Below are positions 13,876-17,545 of a stretch of 17,545 nucleotides of DNA, one piece after another. This stretch comes from Syntrophaceae bacterium (GTDB taxonomy: Bacteria; Desulfobacterota; Syntrophia; Syntrophales; UBA2185): positions 1-17,545 of the forward strand of contig DNUI01000158.1 in NCBI GenBank assembly GCA_003508565.1, in the 5' to 3' direction. The position numbers and the translations under genes were made by a program. Each line of letters opens with the position of its first letter. Within the stretch, counting starts at the first letter, position 1. Below the pieces are notes generated by a model. It was not told where the DNA came from. It ran no database searches and saw only the letters and a list, made by a program, of their open reading frames with translations.

Positions 13876-15231
13876 CTAGTAACCTCCAGAAAAAGAATTA
13901 CCTGCAATTGCCTTCGCAATTATTCTCACTTCTTGCATGATGGAAGGTAAATCAACGTGTATGAGCTTCCGCTCATGCATCACAATGTTGCCCCCAATAA
14001 TGCTCGTGTCGACATCTGAGCCGGAGGCCGCATACACGAGTTGTGAATAATGGTTATACAGGGGGGTGAGATGGGGCTTCTTCATGTCAACGATGATTAT
14101 ATCAGCATACTTGCCTGCTTCAATGGAGCCTGTCTGATCATCAATCCCGAGGGCCTTTGCCCCCGCTATCGTGGCCATCCTTAAAACCGTCTTGGCATCC
14201 ATCAGGGTAGGGTTCAGCTGTATAACCTTGTGTAGTTTGGCTGCAGAACCCATCTCCCTGAACATGTCCAGATCATTATTGCTGGCACATCCATCTGTAC
14301 CGAGACCCACAGTAATGCCCTTCTTGATCATACGAGGAACATGCGCGCACCCAGCCGCGAGCTTCATGTTGCTTTCCGGGTTATGAGATACCTTCACATT
14401 GTTCTCACGGAGCATTGCTATTTCATCATCATCAAGCCAGACTGCATGGACAGCCAATGTCAAATCGTCCAGTATATCGATATCCCGGAGATACGGGACA
14501 GGATTTTTCCCGAATCGCTCTTTGATGATTGCGACCTCTTCCTTCGTTTCCGATACATGGATGTTGTATAAGATGTTTTTTTTCCTGGCAATGTCTTTTA
14601 TGCATGCAAGTGTTTTGGTCGAACATGTATACGGGGAATGGCATGCAAGAGAAGGAATAATCAACGGATTCTTGTCCTGCCATTTATCTATGAAGTTCTC
14701 TGCTATATCGACAATTTTTACCGGGTCATTCTGATGAGGCAGATCAATGAATCCCTGGGAGACGACGGCGCGCATGCAGGAGTCAACGGCGGCACGGGCA
14801 ACGCTGCTCTCGTAAAAATAGGCATCACAGAACGTTGTCGTTCCCGAGAGAATCATTTCCGCGATGGCCAGCATGGAACCGGCATAGACCATATCGCGGT
14901 TTACAAATCGTGCCTCTGCCGGAAAAATATGGTTATTCAGCCAATCCATAAGGGGAAGATCATCGGCGAGTCCCCGGAAACATACCATGGGCAAATGTGT
15001 GTGTGTATTTATCAATCCAGGCATGATCACAGACCCGGATGCATTCAGGACTTTTTTAGCGGTGTATGTCCTTGCATCTCCGTCATCATTTTTTTGTACG
15101 GCAAATGCAATTCTTCCATCTTTGATACCGACCATTGGATTGTCAATGACGCCCATACCATCCGACATTGTCAGAAGAGTGCCGCCTTCGATCAAGATAT
15201 CGAGAACAATATCGTCGCTGATATTTTCCAT
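13876..15231 (-). CDS. mtaD: MtaD-type amidohydrolase, paralogue 2
   Basis: A 451-residue amidohydrolase of the 5'-methylthioadenosine/S-adenosylhomocysteine deaminase family, which deaminates adenine-containing thio-nucleosides to inosyl forms. The metal and catalytic set is complete: H77-T-H79, H198 in CHSPYTCS, H225 and E228 in IHVSETK, H262 in VHAVWL, H283 in SHNPESNMKLA, and D313 in GTDGCASNN. The cap region LPHQNDP (164-170) differs from paralogue 1. It starts 2 bases after the stop of paralogue 1, with only a weak Shine-Dalgarno (GAAG), so coupling to upstream translation is likely. Length is normal for the family. The exact substrate (MTA, SAH, 5'-deoxyadenosine) cannot be read from sequence; related TrzA/AtzB-like deaminases are an alternative. 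Confidence 0.88.
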   Translation of the reverse strand: MENISDDIVLDILIEGGTLLTMSDGMGVIDNPMVGIKDGRIAFAVQKNDDGDARTYTAKKVLNASGSVIMPGLINTHTHLPMVCFRGLADDLPLMDWLNNHIFPAEARFVNRDMVYAGSMLAIAEMILSGTTTFCDAYFYESSVARAAVDSCMRAVVSQGFIDLPHQNDPVKIVDIAENFIDKWQDKNPLIIPSLACHSPYTCSTKTLACIKDIARKKNILYNIHVSETKEEVAIIKERFGKNPVPYLRDIDILDDLTLAVHAVWLDDDEIAMLRENNVKVSHNPESNMKLAAGCAHVPRMIKKGITVGLGTDGCASNNDLDMFREMGSAAKLHKVIQLNPTLMDAKTVLRMATIAGAKALGIDDQTGSIEAGKYADIIIVDMKKPHLTPLYNHYSQLVYAASGSDVDTSIIGGNIVMHERKLIHVDLPSIMQEVRIIAKAIAGNSFSGGY

Positions 15232-15233
15232 GG

Positions 15234-16565
15234 TTACGTAATCTTCAGACTTTTTCTGATCTTTTGTGAAGTTTCCTTCACCATCTCGATTATGTCATTT
15301 TCATCGATGGTAAGAAGCGTGCGATTTTTCATTATGACTTTGCCGTTGATTAACACGGTATCAACATCAGATCCATTGACGGCATACACGATATGGGAAT
15401 ATTCATTGTACAGAGGGGTAAGATGAGGCCGATTAAGATTGATGATGATTATATCAGCCTTCATCCCTGGTGTCAGAGCACCAACTGTATTATCAAGACA
15501 TAATGCCTTTGCGCCATCACAGGTCGCCATGCGGACAACAGTTCTGGCATCCATAACCGTCGGATCGTGGTGTACAACTTTGTGCAGTTTAGCTGCTGTA
15601 TCCATCTCCTGGAACATATCTAGGTTATTGTTACTGGCACAGCCATCCGTACCCAGAGCAACGGTAACTCCAGAGGTCAGCATTTTCGGAACCGGAGCGG
15701 CTCCGGAGGCAAGTTTCATATTGCTTTCAGGATTGTGGACAATCTTGCTGCCATAATCAGCGAACATCTGTATATCTGAATCTTCCATCCAGACGCAGTG
15801 AAATGCGATAAACCGTTCACTGAGGTAATCAATATCTTGCAGATATGATGTCGGTGTGTTACGGCCTTTGTCCTTTATCAGTTGCTCCCTTTCGGATTTT
15901 GTTTCCAGGTAATGCATGGCTAAAGGGATGCTGTACCTGTCGGCAAGTTTCTTTGCTTCTTTGAGAAGGCTTTCGGAACATGTATAGAGTGAATGAGGTT
16001 CAACGACTATGCTTACCAGGGGATCGTGTGCCCATTTGCCAATGAGCATTTCTGTGTAGTTGAGACCTTCCGCAGGCGTTTTCACGTTAGGGGAGGGGAA
16101 ATCAAAAAGAACTTCGCCGATACGGCACCTCATACCTGCCTTTTTCGCTGCCTTTGCAACCTCATCTTCAAATATATACATATCGCAGAAAGTGGTTGTT
16201 CCGGATTTTATCATCTCCGCGCAGGCGAGCAGACTTCCCATATAGGAAAATTCCCTGTTTACAAAAGCAGCTTCGGCGGGGAATATGTAGTTGTTGAGCC
16301 AATCCATAAGTTCAAGGTCATCAGCCAGGCCTCTGAAATACGTCATGGGTGCATGGGTGTGACAATTAACGAGACCGGGCATTACCAGGGAATCCTCTAC
16401 ACTGAGGATCTCCCTGGAAGTATACAGATTCTCAATCTCTTCCTTTTTCCCGACCGCAACGATGTTCTCGCCCTTGATTGCAATCGTACCGCGTGGAATC
16501 AAAGTTTCCTTCTCATCCATCACGAGTATCCTGCCGCCGGAGATAAGGCAGTCAACCTCAATCAC
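15234..16565 (-). CDS. mtaD: MtaD-type amidohydrolase, paralogue 1
   Basis: A 443-residue amidohydrolase and first gene of the leftward operon. Metal and catalytic residues are present: H69-T-H71 (NCHTHAPM), H191 in EPHSLYTCS, H218 and E221 in MHYLETKSE, H256 in FHCVWM, and D307 in GTDGCASNN. It shares long blocks with paralogue 2 (for example FRGLADDL-LMDWLNN, HNPESNMKLA, AAKLHKV). The two probably arose by tandem duplication but have diverged across most other positions. The reaction is deamination of 5'-methylthioadenosine or S-adenosylhomocysteine. The start is a GTG (16565) preceded by AAGGGGG 7 bases upstream. A sigma-70-like promoter lies 30 to 58 bases before it, back to back with the tRNA-Leu promoter. 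Confidence 0.9.
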   Translation of the reverse strand: MIEVDCLISGGRILVMDEKETLIPRGTIAIKGENIVAVGKKEEIENLYTSREILSVEDSLVMPGLVNCHTHAPMTYFRGLADDLELMDWLNNYIFPAEAAFVNREFSYMGSLLACAEMIKSGTTTFCDMYIFEDEVAKAAKKAGMRCRIGEVLFDFPSPNVKTPAEGLNYTEMLIGKWAHDPLVSIVVEPHSLYTCSESLLKEAKKLADRYSIPLAMHYLETKSEREQLIKDKGRNTPTSYLQDIDYLSERFIAFHCVWMEDSDIQMFADYGSKIVHNPESNMKLASGAAPVPKMLTSGVTVALGTDGCASNNNLDMFQEMDTAAKLHKVVHHDPTVMDARTVVRMATCDGAKALCLDNTVGALTPGMKADIIIINLNRPHLTPLYNEYSHIVYAVNGSDVDTVLINGKVIMKNRTLLTIDENDIIEMVKETSQKIRKSLKIT

Positions 16566-16594
16566 TTTGCAACCCCCTTTTAAAAATACTGTAC

Positions 16595-16623
16595 TTTATA
16601 TCATCCAATTAATATCTTGACAC
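16595..16623 (-). promoter_or_regulatory. Candidate promoter of the mtaD-glgB operon
   Basis: On the minus strand, GTGTCA (16623-16618, four of six) is followed after 17 bases by TATAAA (16600-16595, five of six). The predicted start near 16588 gives a leader of about 20 bases, just enough for the AAGGGGG ribosome site. Its -35 overlaps the TTGACA of the opposite-strand tRNA promoter. Confidence 0.5.
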
Positions 16624-16645
16624 GTTTTTTTAAAAATAATAAGAA
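16617..16645 (+). promoter_or_regulatory. Candidate promoter of tRNA-Leu
   Basis: A perfect TTGACA (16617-16622) lies 17 bases before TAAGAA (16640-16645, three of six consensus bases). The downstream end lies 14 bases before the tRNA, compatible with a short 5' leader removed by RNase P. The spacer is a T/A-rich run. Confidence 0.45.
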
Positions 16646-16659
16646 ATTTTTCACGGTGT

Positions 16660-16747
16660 GCCTGGGTGGCGGAATTGGTAGACGCAAGGGACTTAAAATC
16701 CCTCGATACCTAGTATCGTGCCGGTTCAACTCCGGCCCTAGGCACCA
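16660..16747 (+). tRNA. tRNA-Leu (anticodon UAA)
   Basis: An 88-base class II tRNA. The acceptor stem GCCTGGG (16660-16666) pairs with CCTAGGC (16737-16743), with one G-U. The D arm contains GGAATTGGTAGACGC. The anticodon arm AGGGA-CTTAAAA-TCCCT has anticodon TAA. A long variable arm (CGATACCTAGTATCG) and the T arm CCGG-TTCAACT-CCGG follow. The CCA end is encoded (16745-16747). It reads UUA and UUG leucine codons. No direct repeat of its 3' end or integrase is seen nearby, so there is no sign that it serves as an integration site here. Confidence 0.97.
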
Positions 16748-16756
16748 ATGAATACG

Positions 16757-16796
16757 AAGGGTTGCGGCTATCATGGTTGCAACCTTTTTGTTTTTT
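16757..16796 (+). terminator. Rho-independent terminator after tRNA-Leu
   Basis: GGTTGC (16760-16765) and GCAACC (16779-16784) form a six-pair stem extended by AAG/TTT pairs. The loop is 13 bases, and the T-run TTTTTGTTTTTT (16785-16796) follows. It lies ten bases after the CCA end, as expected for a single-tRNA transcript. Confidence 0.85.
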
Positions 16797-17214
16797 ATCT
16801 CATTCAATAGTCATTCTTTCCCCATTTTATTGAAAAATAACACTCTTATTCCACTATCTTCCACTACCCATCATACAGAAAAGGATGCTTCCCGGACACT
16901 CCCCGGTCTTACCTTGCAAGATCTGCCTGTATAAAAATACATCGCTATCAAATTTTAGAAAATCAGAGGAAGGGGATATTGCGATCTTGCCGGATGAAAG
17001 TGGATTAAAGGATTTCTTTGATTTCCGAACTGTTCTTTTTCACTTTCTTCCCTTTTATACATCATTTCGAATGGTAAACGTGAGGCTTTGATCAACTACC
17101 GCTGTGTAGACAGGGTAGGTGGAAGAAATATTTTGAAAGGCCACCTTTAGATTAGGTACCCAACTGGTCCTTGTGCAACCCCGGTGGTTCATCTCCTTAA
17201 TAAATGGCAGCGGC
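16797..17214. other. Intergenic region without a supported gene
   Basis: About 420 bases between the tRNA terminator and the thioesterase stop. A 68-codon frame at 16885-17091 lacks a spaced ribosome site and any recognisable protein character. On the minus strand AAAGG-TGG-CCTTT (17148-17136) is a small hairpin downstream of the thioesterase stop, but it is followed by CAAAATATTTC rather than a T-run, so it is a weak terminator candidate at best. Confidence 0.5.
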
Positions 17215-17545
17215 TTATTGCTGTTTCGGCAGGATCATCTGGGTGCAGCGGAAAAGCGCGAGGTTTCTTCCCGATTTTTCATTCCACACGTGGGCGTCCC
17301 AGACCATTGTACGCCTTCCGATATGGGCGGGAGTCCCTTCGCAGAATATGATGCCTTCGCGGGCCGTGCCGAGGAAGTTGGTAGTCAAATCGATGGTAGT
17401 GAAGCCTCCCGCGCCTTCGGGAAGGTTGATGATGGTTGCGTACCCGCAGGTCGTGTCAGCCAACGTGACGACGGAAGCCGCATGCAGATAATTATTGGGA
17501 GCCAGATGGTGCTTTGCTATTTCCATGCAAGCCAGAACACGCTCC
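17215..17545 (-). CDS. PaaI-like hotdog-fold thioesterase, N-terminus beyond the window
   Basis: The frame is open to the right edge (110 residues seen, from ERVLACMEIAKHHLAP), so the ATG at 17526 is probably internal. The hotdog signature is HHLAPNNYLHAASVVTLADT, where the Asp of TLADT matches the catalytic acidic residue of PaaI-type thioesterases. It is followed by a long central helix and beta strands (TIDLTTNFLGTAREG, WDAHVWN) ending in FRCTQMIL. Such enzymes hydrolyse acyl-CoA or aryl-CoA thioesters in the cytoplasm; the specificity is unknown. Only a few residues should be missing, because PaaI-like proteins are about 130 to 150 residues long. Confidence 0.82.
   Translation of the reverse strand, partial: ERVLACMEIAKHHLAPNNYLHAASVVTLADTTCGYATIINLPEGAGGFTTIDLTTNFLGTAREGIIFCEGTPAHIGRRTMVWDAHVWNEKSGRNLALFRCTQMILPKQQ

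Noticed and set aside
14638..15426. Plus-strand open frame of 262 codons spanning the two mtaD genes
   Set aside because: It crosses the junction of two well-supported minus-strand genes and shows no protein-family signal.
16660..16747. tRNA-Leu as an integration site for a genomic island
   Set aside because: No integrase, no duplicated 3' tRNA end and no island genes are seen on either side within the window.
16601..16807. Minus-strand ORF across the tRNA gene
   Set aside because: It is antisense to tRNA-Leu and covers its terminator and promoter region. Matches to such products in databases are usually mis-annotated tRNA shadows.
16885..17091. 68-codon plus-strand ORF
   Set aside because: No properly spaced ribosome site, no recognisable family, and no neighbour context; it probably arises by chance.
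17019..17177. Minus-strand frame from ATG 17192 region (MNHRGCTRTSW...) after AAGGAG
   Set aside because: The Shine-Dalgarno touches the ATG with no spacing and the product of under 50 residues has no recognisable features.

Overview
The window looks like chromosomal DNA from a Gram-negative anaerobe, most likely Desulfobacterota (the former Deltaproteobacteria, Syntrophales-like). This is an inference from the REC-PAS-LuxR regulator architecture, a GH57-GT5 fusion, a two-gene MtaD cluster and a REP-like CCCGC/GCGGG palindrome family. No rRNA or taxonomic marker gene is present. There is no IS element, CRISPR array, toxin-antitoxin pair or phage gene, so this is mainly an ordinary metabolic region with some unusual details.

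Left part (1-3450): the 5' two thirds of an hrpA-type DEAH-box RNA helicase run leftwards off the window edge. They are followed by an intergenic region with overlapping divergent promoter candidates, a rightward GNAT acetyltransferase and a small four-helix membrane protein. The HrpA reading frame carries an in-frame insert of roughly 57 codons that contains a degenerate palindromic repeat.

Middle (3450-9490): a rightward bimodular enzyme joins a GH57 amylase-type domain to a GT5 glycogen-synthase domain and is preceded by a hairpin leader. It is followed by a 717-residue REC-PAS-PAS-PAS-LuxR regulator. Next comes about 700 bases of AT-rich DNA with two tiny overlapping ORFs and a duplicated non-coding element, then a small unknown protein.

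Right part (9495-16565): a tight leftward operon runs, in order of transcription, mtaD paralogue 1, mtaD paralogue 2, a MuiA/DUF4139-type exported protein, an eukaryotic-type glycogen branching enzyme (glgB), and a PurN-like formyltransferase. The first four genes have gaps of -1 to 2 bases. A tRNA-Leu(UAA) gene is transcribed divergently from it, with overlapping -35 elements and a clear terminator. A leftward PaaI-like thioesterase enters from the right edge.

Functionally, the GH57-GT5 fusion and GlgB would together elongate, branch and possibly trim an alpha-glucan (glycogen-like) store. The PAS-LuxR regulator lies between them but is not shown to control them. The two MtaD-type deaminases point to recycling of methylthioadenosine or S-adenosylhomocysteine. 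Why they share an operon with glgB is not evident from the sequence.
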